From Fasciolopsis buskii (Eukaryota > Platyhelminthes > Trematoda > Plagiorchiida > Fasciolidae), in contig LUCM01009854.1 in NCBI GenBank assembly GCA_008360955.1, forward strand, positions 140,206 to 204,205: a DNA stretch of 64,000 bases, given 5' to 3'. A model generated the notes under the pieces. The model was not told the DNA's origin, ran no database searches, and was given only the letters and a program-made list of their open reading frames with translations. Positions 1 through 11,895 of the stretch are shown here, piece after piece. The translations under genes and the position numbers were made by a program. Every line of letters begins with the position of its first letter. The first letter of the stretch is position 1.

Positions 1-2912
1 CACGCGGTTGAATAAGACAATAAAAGCGCCATGAAGTTCCAATTGCCTAAGCACTCATCCTGGCATGACAATGCATTATTCAACAAGCCTGAGAGTTTTA
101 AATGGCCAATATTTCTTGATTTCCTAGTACAAACCTGATCATAAAACAGTCATAAATGGGAAAGTCGTGTTGTTCCCTATTTAAACAAGTCTTGTTTTCG
201 CTGACATTTGAGTTTTTTATAAATATGGTAATAATTGGGTGAATATGGGAATGAACGAAGAACTTAAACGAATTATGTCTGTTTTCTCACTCTTGTTGGA
301 ATGCAGTTTTTGAACATTTTACCACGGGGTTTGGGTGAATTTCTCTCAGCGTCACGTGCTTCACTCGGACAACTGGCATCTGCCACGATTGTTCCTTTGC
401 ACTGAGGCATCAAGTGCCGCGTAAACTGGACCACTCGGATAAGGACCTACATAGACTCGTTATATTGTTCCTGTTAAAAAATGATAGTCCATAAGGAGAA
501 TAAACATCTGGTATACTATCAGAATGAGGACAGTAGCAGTTACCGTGCTCTCCCCCTCTCATGATTGCTGAACCACTGAAAGCCCACATTAGACTTGAGG
601 GTACACTAGTCTAACCGAAATAAAAACAGCGAGATCACCCACATCTTCTGAGAGATGATGACGAAGTGCAAGCTCTGAAGAGTTACTCATGATAAGCGAT
701 CGCTGAGTCGCCTATTATGCAATGTGACTGCACACATCCATGCTGAGAGAATACTGTTGCAAGATTTAAGTTGTCTGAATATTTCTCGACTGATCACCAG
801 ATCTTTTGTTTTGAACTTGGCTGAAACGAGCGCTACCATTTGGTGATAAAGATTATGTTGATGTAAAACTAAAACACCATTTGATGCTAAAAACGTTCCG
901 ACAAACTTTGAAATGAAACATGCGTAAATTCTGTTAGCCTTCCGCCGGGCAACATGACATACGAGAGGTCGGTTGCCATGACCATGTCAGTAGAAAACCA
1001 AGGGGTTTGGAATCGTACACAGCTTCGGGTCCTCAAACAAGCATTAAGTCAGTTTCTTTCCACAACGACTTTGGTAATCATCTGGTGGACGGATGAAATC
1101 GAAACTTACAAAGAATCCACGTACTGCCATACGTGAGGGAAGTTACGGAATCCTAATTTCGCATTGGGTTTCTTTAGCGTTTGCTATAAACTCATGAGTA
1201 AAAACGACTCAAATGAAGTTACATGAGGTTGTTACTTTTTCACGAGTGGGCTTTTTGAGCATACGGTAACGGTATCTGAATGAAATTATTTCAAAGTCCA
1301 TTACCCCTTAAAATTGGGACGGCATATTTCACCGTAGCACTGCATCTTAGCTAATTGTACAAAAAACAAAGAAAACGACACAACTGCCCGATTTCAGCGT
1401 GATACAAAGTCAAGTAACTTCTCGATGGTCGCATGTGTGGCTCATTGAATCAATCCTTTTTATCTTTATTTTCTCGTGATATTTCTTACTGAACAGGCGT
1501 ATCCTCACGGCCGGTCAGTAGTCCTACTCTGTGTTGAAAATCTGTCCAGGCAAACAGTTCGATCTCACTTCTTACTTAATACACTATGGGTTATTAAGAG
1601 GTTGGATGCATTGACTAAGCAAACTGAACTAAACCCGTATTTGGATTTTTTTAAGTCTCGTAGGATTAGTCTCGTTTGCACATGGTGAGAGGTTTAATAT
1701 TTGCACAGTTTTTACGCACCGCGTTAGGAAGGAAATTTCAAAATTTAGCCGTTTTCCATTCTGGGCGTCAGGTGAGCTATCAAATTTCTTGGAATTTTTA
1801 TTTTTAACATTCTTCTCCTTCAAACCGGTTTGTGAATTTGACAACTGTTCCACACATCCACATGATTATAATTCTGTTATCCACATGAGATTGAACACTC
1901 CGACGAAAGGCAATGATGCACCAAAGCTGTGAGGTCTTTTTACATTGAACTTACAATGCCGGATCGAAAGGCGGGAATCCAGTCGCGAGGCAACTGAATG
2001 ATTAAAATTTCCAGACAGGGCCAAGAACATTTCAGCAAAGTTTTAGGGACTGGCTGATCAGAGGCCCAATCGATAAAATTTTAGTGAACGCAAGCAGCTC
2101 ATCTAATCTGTCCATATGAAAATTGTACATCAACCATCTACTCATGAAAGAGTCAAGCTATTTTCTTCAGGGATACTGCTGCTTATAGTCAAACTGTTTT
2201 TACTTTTTGAGTCATTTTTGTGGAGATGGCCAGATGTCTACGAACTAAATACCGTGAAATCGCTGTGCGTGTTTATTTCTGTGGAAAGCTTTTACTTTCC
2301 CAGTCCCAGTCAGTTCCTTTTTGTGGTTGTTTAATCGGCCGTTTATTTAGGAAATTGCTTTTTCGTGATTCGTTAACTGACAAGTTTTTACATTAAATCT
2401 CTAGATCACTATCTCTTTGGCCAACTGCCTGCACATATACGTCAGAGCTCATAGTAAATTTGACGTGGTTTGCCTAACGGCTTTCTCGTTAAATTGGCCG
2501 AGATCGATTAAGGCTATGCCTCTCATCTTAGTGCTCCCTATGGTGCTAGTAGGAAGCCTAGTCAAGAATCTTGCGCTCTCAGTTACTTCCTCTACCAGGT
2601 TGTCTTCCTTATGACTTTACGTGACGTCCAGCATTGACTACCTGCTTCCTGTATGTGCCTCTATAATTTTAATAAGCTGACGAGACAGAAACTAGTAGAC
2701 AGAGGCTTCCTTTTTTCTGCTAAGCGTATTGGGTTTCCTGGCTAGCGTTGTGTCAAGTATGTGATACGTTATTTTGTAAATGCAATACATTACAGTGCTT
2801 GATTTTTAGCCTTAATCCTTTTAGGAGTGTCTGTAAACAGACTGGATTCATCTATGCAGACATGCAAATATCTTATAGGTGACGGTTTTCTTTGATCGAC
2901 AATATTCATGCA

Positions 2913-2931
2913 AATATATATATATATATAT
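2913..2931. repeat. (AT)n microsatellite
   Basis: About nine AT dinucleotides in a row, in an AT-rich neighbourhood. Confidence 0.9.
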
Positions 2932-3004
2932 TGATATTTTATGATTATACATGTGCTGCGGACAGCCTTTTTCAATGAGTTGACCCAACTACCTGTGGCG
3001 CGAA

Positions 3005-3301
3005 ATGTCCATTATCTATCCCTCTCTCACTTCGTCTCAAACTTTACGCCTGCTTGAGAATTTTGAAGAACTTCGGATGAATTATGCTGACGATTGTATT
3101 ATACCCTATGAAAACACATACCTGTCAGAAATATCCATGCGGGTGGAAACTACAATGTTTCGGCTGCCAAGGTTAACTATTAGCAAAGTGATTTTCAAAC
3201 TGAAATTACCCTTCCCATGCACGCAGCATTATCATCAAATTTCGAAAAATGACGGTTTTTCGATTACCACATGCAATTTTTGCCAGGCCAGACCAAAGTA
3301 A
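3005..3301 (+). mobile_element. possible decayed non-LTR reverse transcriptase scrap
   Basis: A 98-codon frame contains NYADDCII near codon 26, which resembles the catalytic Y-x-D-D box of non-LTR reverse transcriptases. It is followed about 40 codons later by KVIFKLKLPFP, a position where many LINE proteins have a K-x-K-V-hydrophobic stretch. No other RT block is visible on either side, so this may be a chance match. Confidence 0.25.
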
Positions 3302-3767
3302 ACGTGAAAACAGGACACTACTGACATAAACTGATTATCCTTAGGAAGGACCTATTGAATTTACAATGTTCCAAATTCTGCAAACCAGACTGGAGATTTG
3401 AATTCCACTCACTGGATGAATGGTACGAATGTCGCAGTTAGAAGTAACCTCAGGATTCTATGCTATAATACAACTACACGAATTCCAACCCCGCTGCAGA
3501 CAGGCACCCACTAGCAGCTACTGATATTATATGAAAAGGAAATATATATATTACTTGCCTTTTTAATCTTATGAATGCCTATCGTTCAGTTTAACCCCAT
3601 CGTTCAAATCATCACTCTCCCCACGGATTTGCGCCTGTCCATACTCTAATTAAGTCATCGAAGACATTCGTGATTTGTTATTTGTTCACTTGATCGCTTT
3701 GGTTATGTAGTTCTGGCTTTTCACGGTTTCATTCACTCGTGTTTCTAATTATGTTTCCTAATCTCAG

Positions 3768-6385
3768 GTTCCACGATTGACGACGACACGGAAGCTGTCA
3801 AAACTATCACCATAAAAGACAACACAATTTCAACCATGGATGAGTGTAACAGTCCGAACAGTTTTTATGGTCAACAGATTTATGGCGATCAATTTCCAGA
3901 AGAGCTAAGTGCTTTACCCGCTTTTGATCCTGCTGTGCAACGCACGAATCTGGTCTCCATTGATCCCGTCGTACGTAACTTGAGCTCCAAACCGAATCAG
4001 AGCGCATCCCAAGTCAACGGGTACCGTGAACGTTATCTGGAACATAGTACTCGAGACAACCGTTATCCTAATAATCATTCCATTTCTTCCGCACGCAGTA
4101 TGGGTAACATTTCTAGTTCATACAAATTAACTCAGCCGGGCGAAACTCCAAACTCCGAAAAGTATAACCTGAAAGACTACCGCCAAAACCTTTCACACAG
4201 CGGGGATCGACGAACTCGTGGATGGGACCAGCCCCCTATCGGGTCAAATGAGCGTACAACCTTTTACAGTTTCCAAGATGGTTTGAATCTGACCACGCAA
4301 ATCCAAAACGACGAATATGAGGAAGAGCGCGCCCTGGAATCTATCCATCCCAGACCCAAACCACCACCACGTCTTACTGAACCAGAATTCTTGAACCATC
4401 GACCCCATCGTCCTAGCAAGCTTCGCCAAACGCCGGAGCCAACTCGTCAGCCTAGTTACGAAATGATTCCAAATCGGCCGGCTGGTACGCCACGGCAAAT
4501 GAGACCGGCATCCGAACAGGAATCAAAGAGAAAAAATAATCAATACAGAACCGTACTTTATGTGGTCCCAAGCCCACCAGCCCAGGACGGTGATCCAAAC
4601 AAATCCAGCCCTTTACATTCTGACAGATCGGGCAGTCGAGAATCATATCACTGTGGTTATCCGGAAGTAAATTTGAATTACAACTCAGAAGATGGACCGC
4701 AAACTACAGTACCTGCGGTCAACAAAAGCCCTATTCCTCAGTATTACACTTCTCGACTCGCGGGGGACGTTGCCGTTCCTGTAGAATACGACATGCAAAG
4801 TCCATATGGAATGAAACGGTATGACCTAGATATAAATCAACCAAAGGAATCATCCCGATATGATGTGGATGATAAACCACACTATCAGACACTGCCATCA
4901 CCCCGTCAAATGGCAGTCACCATGCCCACGAACGGATATAACACAACCCCTCTGAGAAATATTGATCCTATTGTTCAGCCGACTACCGTTCGTCTAGCTA
5001 GATCCGACTACAACCAAGTTGTTGTGGACATAAAGCCGAGGCAGCTGAATGAAGCTGACAAGCAACAACATGTTAGCCAGTGGATACAAGTTGGCACTCT
5101 GGGTGATACGGTGAACTCACAAGCGGACGAGCAAAGTGGGTCAATTATGGAAGAAGAGGAAAAGAGCGATGTGGTGCAGTCATTACCGTACGATGATCTT
5201 GTTGATCAAGACATTTCAAATCAGATGGAACCGCATTTACATTTCAACTCAGCAAGTCGAAAACCGGAACTGTGTCAGTTGCCTACGAACCAGTGTGAAG
5301 GAAAGTTGGAAAATAATTACCCAGCGGATTTGTGGACTCCTCCAATCGGAAGAATTTCTCCGGGAAAGAATACAACTAAGCCAGAAATGGACATACGACG
5401 AACTCCGGACCGAATGTTCCCGTCAAACTCGGTTACAAGTAAAACGGCCATCAATATGTTCGATCAATCGAATGTCAACCTAGCGACAAAACTGCATGAG
5501 AGCAGACCAGTCGAACCTCCGGTGATTCCTCTTAGTCCTCAGCGTACTCGTTCACCAGTGCATCAATCGCCAACAATTACCATCATCCCGAACAATGTAA
5601 ATTCACTACCATTTGAATCGCGGCGTAATCTTCGCAAAGGTCGTTCTAAAACGATACCAAATAACCGGATAATCGACACACCAACCATATCAAGAATAAT
5701 GTCGAATGGATGTTATCGTCCCCAGGTGGCTCCTAAACCGACTTCAGACGAACAACTGGCTGCATTTCGAGACAGACGCACACTAACCACTACCGGCGCT
5801 GAAATTCGGCACTTGAACAGCAAAGTTTCCAGTCGATTATCTCAAGCAAATCTTGTCAGTAGAACCTTTCCCCCTTTCACAAAATCACACAGTCAGGCGT
5901 ATCTGAGCTCTTCGAAATTGAAAAACGGTGAAAATCCATATTATTTAGAATCGACTAGGGACACCCCGGTACCAAATGTACGCAACTTGACGGCCTATTT
6001 CTCCGAGTTGATAGAACGTCAGAATGATACTAATGGATCCGTTAACTCGGTGCGTTACGGGGAATGCGTTTCGGCATCTCCCCAAGGAACAAATGAGCCT
6101 CATGGACTCTACGTGGGCAATCAGGCGCCATTCCTGTTATATCATGAATCCGAAGAGGAACGGCTACGTCGACTGAGAGCAGTGGATAATCTGCGCTACA
6201 GAACTGCACTGCCTACAACCGACTACAGACGCCCGCAGCCAAGACCGCATATAACAAACGGTACGTTTAGTGAACCAGAAGAACTGTATCATTACAATGG
6301 ACCAAGTCATACACAAAAATTCAACGACCAATACATCGCAAATCACTTTGTGCGTGGATCAACTCCCCTTTCTGATGGACTGTGA
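3768..6385 (+). CDS. large, probably last exon of an unrecognised disordered protein
   Basis: The longest frame in the window: 849 codons from the ATG at 3836 to TGA at 6383-6385. The frame stays open 22 codons upstream of that ATG to a pyrimidine-rich acceptor ending CAG at 3767, and the first two bases (3768-3769) complete a split codon. So the ATG is probably internal and earlier exons lie to the left, perhaps outside the window. The protein is rich in Pro, Ser, Asn, Arg, Gln and Tyr, with no membrane segment, signal peptide or recognisable fold. Visible motifs, numbered from the ATG: a PxxPxR SH3-ligand-like run (PKPPPR, 174-179); a repeated [SN]IDP[VI]V hexapeptide (41-46 and 375-380); a charged EESEEERLRRLR-type stretch near 770-780; and the C-terminus SDGL, which could fit a class III PDZ ligand (inference). 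A cytoplasmic tail of a membrane receptor or a scaffold protein would look like this, but I do not assign a function. The existence of the exon is well supported. Confidence 0.85.
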
Positions 6386-6950
6386 AAGCAACAGGTTTGT
6401 AGTCGCTCAAGCGTAAAGATTCGACCATAAAAATGTACAATCCGGTTCGACGAACCGCAAACGGCTTAGAACAAAAGTCATTCCCATGGTTTGAACTTCG
6501 TAACAGAGACTTTGCCCCTTAATTTCTGCACTGTCGTTCATTTATGAATACGGAGCTTATAATGCCGTTCTTTCTCTCGGCAACCGACTGCCTCTCACGT
6601 TTACCTAAGCCGGTCTATTTGAAATTTACTAGTTCGGATTCGGGAACAGGTCATGATTTCATCCAAATATATCCTTTCCAAGCAACAGATACGTATCAGA
6701 TTGTGTTCATTTCACCAATGCAACAAACAATTATAACACGAAAATGCACCCACTTCCAATCATCGATTGATGAATGAATTTCATCTACTATTGCACTCTC
6801 CACTCGAATCACTGGCCGTCTTGTTCTTCATTCCTTTAAGTTGTTCGTGGTGAGACCACATGAAACTGCAATTGAAACACTCACAACAACCAAGGCGTTT
6901 GATTGGAATCCGCAGGAATACAAATTTCACTCCTATTTCGAACAAATCAC

Positions 6951-6956
6951 AATAAA
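6951..6956 (+). terminator. candidate polyadenylation signal AATAAA
   Basis: The first canonical AATAAA I see downstream of the stop at 6385, giving a 3' untranslated region of roughly 570-600 bases. The stretch 6386-6950 has no sustained frame and fits a 3' UTR. Use of the signal is inferred only. Confidence 0.4.
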
Positions 6957-8039
6957 CAGTAAAAAACCTCGAAGATTACTGAATATGCTTGACATTTGTA
7001 ATATTTGTACCCTAAGAGAGGTAGGCTTGAATATCGTAAATTAGATTTTGAAGAATTCCGCGATTGGGATGAAAACCGTTATAATGAGGCAGAAGAGGAT
7101 GATGCAGTTGTTGATGATACTCGTGTTGATGGTATTGATTATCACCTTGATGGCTTTGATGGTGGTGATTATGACTGTCGTGTTAATAATAATACATTTT
7201 ATCAATAATCTCACGAGTTATATTAACGCTGTTACCAGTATATTGTGACGATGATTGTGATACCTACTGAGCTACAGTGACGTATGTCCTGTCCCGTTTT
7301 CTCATCTGATTTGCTTTCCAATGGGATCGGGATTTCCACCATCATGGCCTATAGATATCGATTTTAGTTTCCCAACTAGGTGGTGAATTCCTCATATGGG
7401 AGACATTTGACCATCAAGTAACATTCACTTTGCAGTCAATCGGATGTAAAATCTGGGAAACTCAGACGACTAGAGAGGAGGATTCTCATTACAACCAATT
7501 TCGGATCTCTGCAGAGCAAGAGGGCTTCAAATACATAAAGAAAAAAATGACAGGCAAACCGATATTTATCAACTTTGTATTGTGTTTGCAAATTTTCCAA
7601 GCTTTGTCAAACAATTTTCGGAAAATACTAATGGAGAAGATTGATCTTGTGGCCGTACTGAAGTCAGGAAATGTACTCACAGAACGTAGATTGAAAAATA
7701 CAATTCGGCGAACAAGCTCGTTTTTAGTGAATTGCACTCATGACATTACATCACTATGCATTTGAAAAAATTTAACTAGAGGAGGGATTGGATTAGTCAG
7801 ACAAAAATATGGGTGGGGAAAAGGTTTATGGCGCAAAATGTAAAGCCTGAATACATAAGAAAGCAACGTATTATTTATTTTGTTACTAAGGGTTGACATT
7901 GGAACGAAGGGTGGGCCAGGGGAGTTGAAGCGCAACCACAAATTGTTTTTGAGAACAAAGTTGAGGATTGTGAAAATGGATTGCGAAAGCTTCCGCAGTG
8001 CTCAAGTGGCGTCACTTTGCCAACCTGGATTGTTGACCT
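6957..8039. other. intergenic stretch without recognised gene
   Basis: No recognisable protein or RNA gene. It contains a degenerate GAT/GTT trinucleotide tract near 7085-7203 and otherwise only short frames. Confidence 0.5.
7085..7203. repeat. degenerate (GAT/GTT)n trinucleotide tract
   Basis: GATGAT, GTTGAT and GGTGAT units recur in one phase for about 120 bases, ending in TAATAATAA. Read in frame it gives an Asp/Val-rich run that should not be taken for a gene. Confidence 0.7.
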
Positions 8040-8950
8040 CTGACCTTATACAGGGTCCGGAAAGCTTGCGTCACATTCACGGTGTGGTTAGTCTGTGCTA
8101 GATGTGAAACAACTGCGCTATTAAGTGACTTAATTGTTCCAGTGCCTAACCATGCCGGGTGGTGCTAACGGATGCGTTCAGACAAGCGCCTGGTCGTGCG
8201 GCCGATGTACATTGTTCCACAGGAACTTCTGAATGAATAGATACAAAACGAGGCTGAGGAAGAAGGAACTTTGTCTTTCAACCGTAATGACACTACAGGG
8301 CGGGATTCGAACAGGATTCAAAGCTTGGCTGCCTAGAATGTCTTATTCATGGCACTACTCAGTCTTCATCTTGCTATCTCTGCTAGCGTGTCACTTTTGA
8401 ATGGCAGAAACATGCATACTGGCTCCCTTTCCAATGTCGTCCTCCTAGGGACTTCCTGTTCTGTCTCCAACATCTTGTCGATTAATCTAATTGGGAAACC
8501 ATTTTCAGTGAATACTCTTCTGACCGTCTGTAGCTCAGCTTCAAGAGTATCTTCTGTGCATATTCTTTTTGTCCTGGCAATCGGACATCTAATTAAGTTC
8601 CTCTTCACATTACGAGGTACAAAGCTGTGGAAGTTAATTTGCTGGCCATTCCACGTGGCTTTCCGGTGTGCTGATCGCCGAATTAGGCCATCTTCTTGAC
8701 GATTTAGTCCTACATCTAAGAGTGCTATATCGTCGTTCAGCTCCATCTCTGTTGTGATCTTCACATTTGCGTGAGCCGAGTTGAACTTATTCAACAGCTG
8801 GTTAGTTTTTGTCGAGGGATTGAGTACACAGAAGATGTCATCCACATAACGCTTGTATAAGTAGAGCGATTGTATTGACGACTCAAGTGGTCCACGTTCC
8901 AGCTTTGCCATGAAAATGTCGGCTAGCAATGGACCGAATGGTGACTTCAT
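8040..8950 (-). mobile_element. Penelope-like element copy 1 (RT plus GIY-YIG endonuclease remnant)
   Basis: The frame 8950-8366 on the minus strand (194 codons) opens in RT block SPFGPLLADIFM and has the catalytic YVDDIF box (about 8831-8848). It continues with LNKFNSAHANVKITTEMELN and RKATWNGQQINFHSFVP, which I recognise as the C-terminal half of Penelope-like reverse transcriptases. Beyond the stop, minus-strand translation around 8213-8170 gives CGTMYIGRTTRRLS, the GIY-YIG endonuclease signature that follows RT in these elements, and HHPAWLG slightly further on, after an in-frame TAG. The copy is truncated at its 5' end inside the RT and has frame breaks between RT and endonuclease, so it is dead. 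A second copy in the same orientation lies 0.65 kb further right. Confidence 0.88.
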
Positions 8951-9599
8951 ATTTTTATCTAACTAATCCAATCCTTCCTATAGTGAATTTTTACAAATAT
9001 TTAGTGATGTAGTGGCATTAGTACCAATCGCTGAAAGTGAGCTTGTTCGCCAATCTGTTTTCTCAATGTGCTCAGTGGGAATTGTAATTATTTCGAATCG
9101 ATACCAGCTACTGGCGAAAAGTCCGCACTTGGGCTTTCACGCAAGTCATACGCAAACCAATCTCGAACGCCTCATTTAGACTTCGAACTAGGCCGTACGA
9201 ACCGTCGGCTGAATGTATCATGAGACTCGACTGGCAAATCAAGAGCCAGTCAATACTAGGGTGCGTGTAGGGTGGACTGTTTGATTTGAATTGGACTCCA
9301 AAGCATGGGGCGTAGGCGTGCATGTTCACCATAGGTCTGTGTCCGTAGCCATTCGACTTTTGACCGTCAACCGAGCGTGCGTGCATACGTCAGTCGCATT
9401 CATCCTCACACGACAATGGCGCGTTCTCGCTTATCAGCGCACATATAACAATCGTACTGCATGTTTGTCTTGCTAAAATTATATTCCCTTTGCTATACTA
9501 AAGATAAGCATTTTTGACGATCCTTGCGCGCTACCATTAGGTGACTGCTAACTACATTTCCCCAAAGAAACTCGTGTATGATGAATCACGAAATGTTTC
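8951..9599. other. spacer between the two Penelope-like copies
   Basis: No PLE similarity and no convincing gene. A 92-codon minus frame (9386-9108) overlaps a 61-codon plus frame, neither recognised. Confidence 0.4.
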
Positions 9600-10420
9600 G
9601 TGTGACCGTAAGGACAAAACTGGATGAATGCTGAACAGGATTCGAAGCTTGGCTGGTTAAAATTTCCTAATGATAGTGTTGGTCAGTCTTCTTCGTGCGA
9701 TCTCTGCTAGTTTGTCACCTTTGAATGTTGAAGATACGTATGGTGGAGTCTGTCCACCGCCGTCTTCCTGGGAACTTCCTTTCTGCCGCCAATACCTTGT
9801 CAATTAATCTGCTTGGGAAGTCATTTTCAGTAAATACTCTTCGAAGTGTCTGAAATACTGTCTTAAAACTATTCTCCGTGCACATTCTTTTGTACTTTCA
9901 ATGAAACATCTAATTAGTTTCCTCCTAACGCTGAAAGGTACAAAACTGTGAAAGTGGATGTACTGTTCATTCAACGAGGCTATCTTGTGTACTGATCAAC
10001 TAACTGAACCATCATTCTCGACGACGTAATAGTACCTCCGGAAATACAATTTCATTGTTTAATTCCATCTCTGTTATGAATTTCACATTTGCCTGTGCGT
10101 AGCTGAACTTATTCAGTAGTTGATTACATCTTGTCGAGGGGTTGAGTACACATAAGACGTAATCCACATAACGCTTTTATAGGTAGGGGGTTTCTGTTGA
10201 CGATTTCAACGATCCACGCCCCAGCTTTGTCATGAATCGACCGAATGGGGGCCCCATGGCTACGCCGTCCTTTTGGCGGAAAATCTGATTGTCGAATTTA
10301 ATCTGGACATTGTGGGTACAAAAGAACAGTAGTTGTTTGAAGTCTACTATCGAGAGACTGTTCGCTGAGCCACCGAACTGTGACAGCACCGTTGTCTGGC
10401 CTTGATAGGTTGTCTTCATT
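9600..10420 (-). mobile_element. Penelope-like element copy 2 (decayed RT)
   Basis: Minus-strand translation near 10345-10245 gives LLFFCTHNVQIKFDNQIFRQ then KDGVAMGPPFG, the RT block just upstream of the catalytic box. The DNA from about 10240 down to 9620 aligns by eye along its length with copy 1: the same words around the YVDD region near 10150, and GATTCGAAGCTTGGCTG at 9640 against GATTCAAAGCTTGGCTG at 8314. It is broken by many frameshifts. It keeps RT sequence upstream of where copy 1 is truncated but lacks the endonuclease part seen there. Confidence 0.82.
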
Positions 10421-11374
10421 TTTCTGTAACTCTCTTAACGGTCTCCTTTATTCTGGCTTCAATAACCCAATCGAGAATGCCCTGTTCACTCGAAATACAT
10501 AAAAATGGAAACAAGCAAGACCTCCAGACCTTCCATCACCTTTAATGCCTAGCATGCTGATGAACCAGTTCACATTGTCATTACACAGTGGAAAATTTTC
10601 ATAATTCCCTCGACATCTGTTGTCCTAACGGTTAACTTTACTCATTAATTCTTATGCACCAATGCACAATGAATTTTTTTACTTCTGACAAGTGAGGAAT
10701 TCATCATACCAAGTCAACAGGTAATGTTTCACTCCTTTCGCTTGGTCGGCTTTTTCCCGAAGGAGATGTTGCGGAGAGTGATCCACAATTAGGAAGGAAA
10801 GGTAAAGGGGATGAACACTAAGTTCCAGCGAAGACGTTCGATGTTGCACTGACTGTTAAGCCATTAGTTCAAGTGTGCTCACCGACGTCACAAACGGATT
10901 ATTAACAGAACCAGTATTGAATTGGAGCAACTGGGTTGGCTTTTTCAAATGCAACCCAATAGTAGCACCTTCTTCGAACACCAAAGAAACAATATTAATA
11001 ATAATATCAATAATAACAAGATGACAATAATAACGTAGACTCCTGGTGGCCCTTGTCTCACTGAGCAACCGGCAGTTAGTTGCCAATCCAAATCTTACGT
11101 ATATAGCTACTGATGTCTGTAATTCAGCCAAAGTTGTGAATGCCAGTTTGTCTGGTTTCGATCCAGCCTTGTATATATTTTGGCTTTGGCCCAGTGAAAT
11201 GCTTCAAAATTTCCTATCCCTGCATGACAAAACAACCACAGACAGTTCTATCAGGGAAGGCCTAACTCACCTAAGTGGCTCCCATCAGCCACGTTGCATC
11301 TGACATTGCAAATCACATGGGACCGTGGCAGGCGTCAATGCCTAGACCACTTAATCACAGTAGACGTTTGGCAG
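10421..11374. other. intergenic stretch without recognised gene
   Basis: Only short frames (91 codons minus at 11131-10856; 85 codons plus at 11046-11303), none recognised. A short ATA/AAT-rich patch lies near 10990-11030. Confidence 0.4.
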
Positions 11375-11500
11375 CAAATGTTTGATATGCACTGCTAATG
11401 ATTCCTAACGAGGATGAAACAGCTGTACAGTGCTTCCATGGTTTCTTAATGGCGAGTTGAACGATATCATATGGCGAATAACTTCATGAAAACATTCTAT
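11375..11500 (+). repeat. short dispersed element, copy 1, with hammerhead-like core
   Basis: From about 11385 to 11490 this aligns with the tail of the element at 11691-11895. Shared words include CTGCT[AG]ATGATTCCTAA, CATGGTTTC and GAGTTGAACGAT, and both copies end in TTCATGAAAA. No tRNA-like head is obvious upstream, so it may be 5'-truncated. Confidence 0.65.
11389..11433 (+). ncRNA. hammerhead ribozyme-like motif (minimal, one core substitution)
   Basis: Helix I: GCACTG (11389-11394) pairs perfectly with CAGTGC (11428-11433). Core 1 is CTAATGA (11395-11401) where CTGATGA is canonical. Helix II: TCCT/AGGA around an AACG loop (11403-11414), closed by a T-T mismatch. Core 2 is GAAA (11416-11419). 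Helix III is only two pairs (A-C with G-T) capped by AGCT. The cleavage triplet is GTA, with the predicted cut after 11427. This order and the very short helix III match the minimal hammerheads known from schistosome SINE-like satellites and Penelope-like elements. The G-to-A change in core 1 probably disables this copy. Confidence 0.65.
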
Positions 11501-11690
11501 CTCCTACTACTAACACATACCAAGTAGCCAAGCTGTAAGTCATATCAAAAGTCTTTGCCGCACTTGAGCTATCTGCGAAGAAGTCGTCTATCAGCAAGAG
11601 TCGATTGCTTTGACCCAGCGGCTCGTGGCCATGCAATTCAGTGACGGATAGATGCAATGTCACCATACGGCGAAGTTCAATAAACCATTG

Positions 11691-11895
11691 AGAGCCTGCT
11701 CGGTAGCATAATGGCTAAGGCGTTCGACTCAGAATCGCTAGTCCCGGGTTCTCGTCCCTGTTCAGTAGCGGTGGATATGTACTGCTGATGATTCCTAAGA
11801 ATAATGGTACAGTTGTACAATGGTTTCATGGTTTCCCAACGGTGAGTTGAACGATGAAGTCAAGTGGTTCATTTCATGAAAATATTTGATTGTTA
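11691..11895 (+). mobile_element. tRNA-derived SINE-like element with hammerhead remnant, copy 2
   Basis: The head resembles a tRNA. A perfect A box (TAGCATAATGG, 11704-11714) is followed by an anticodon-loop-like CTCAGAA and then a B box with two mismatches (GGTTCTCGTCC, 11747-11757). The acceptor ends do not pair, so it is not a working tRNA. Directly behind it, CTGATGA (11785-11791) begins a hammerhead-like region collinear with copy 1, base for base in length. Here the second core box reads GGTA instead of GAAA, and helices I and II are eroded. The element therefore combines a pol III-type promoter with a ribozyme relic, an arrangement known from the schistosome Sm-alpha family. Confidence 0.7.

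Larger units (their letters stand above)
1..3767. other. non-coding DNA upstream of the large exon, probably intron
   Basis: I find no convincing exon here. Reading frames are short and in all orientations. Because the exon beginning at 3768 opens with a splice acceptor in a long frame, at least the right part should be intron of that gene. A short AT microsatellite and one weak reverse-transcriptase-like frame are listed separately. Confidence 0.5.

Noticed and set aside
7005..7208. Asp-rich plus frame
   Set aside because: It is the translation of a degenerate GAT/GTT repeat tract.
11691..11760. Possible tRNA gene (anticodon loop CTCAGAA)
   Set aside because: The anticodon stem has only three good pairs, the T loop lacks TTCGA, and the acceptor strands do not pair; it is better read as the head of a SINE-like element.
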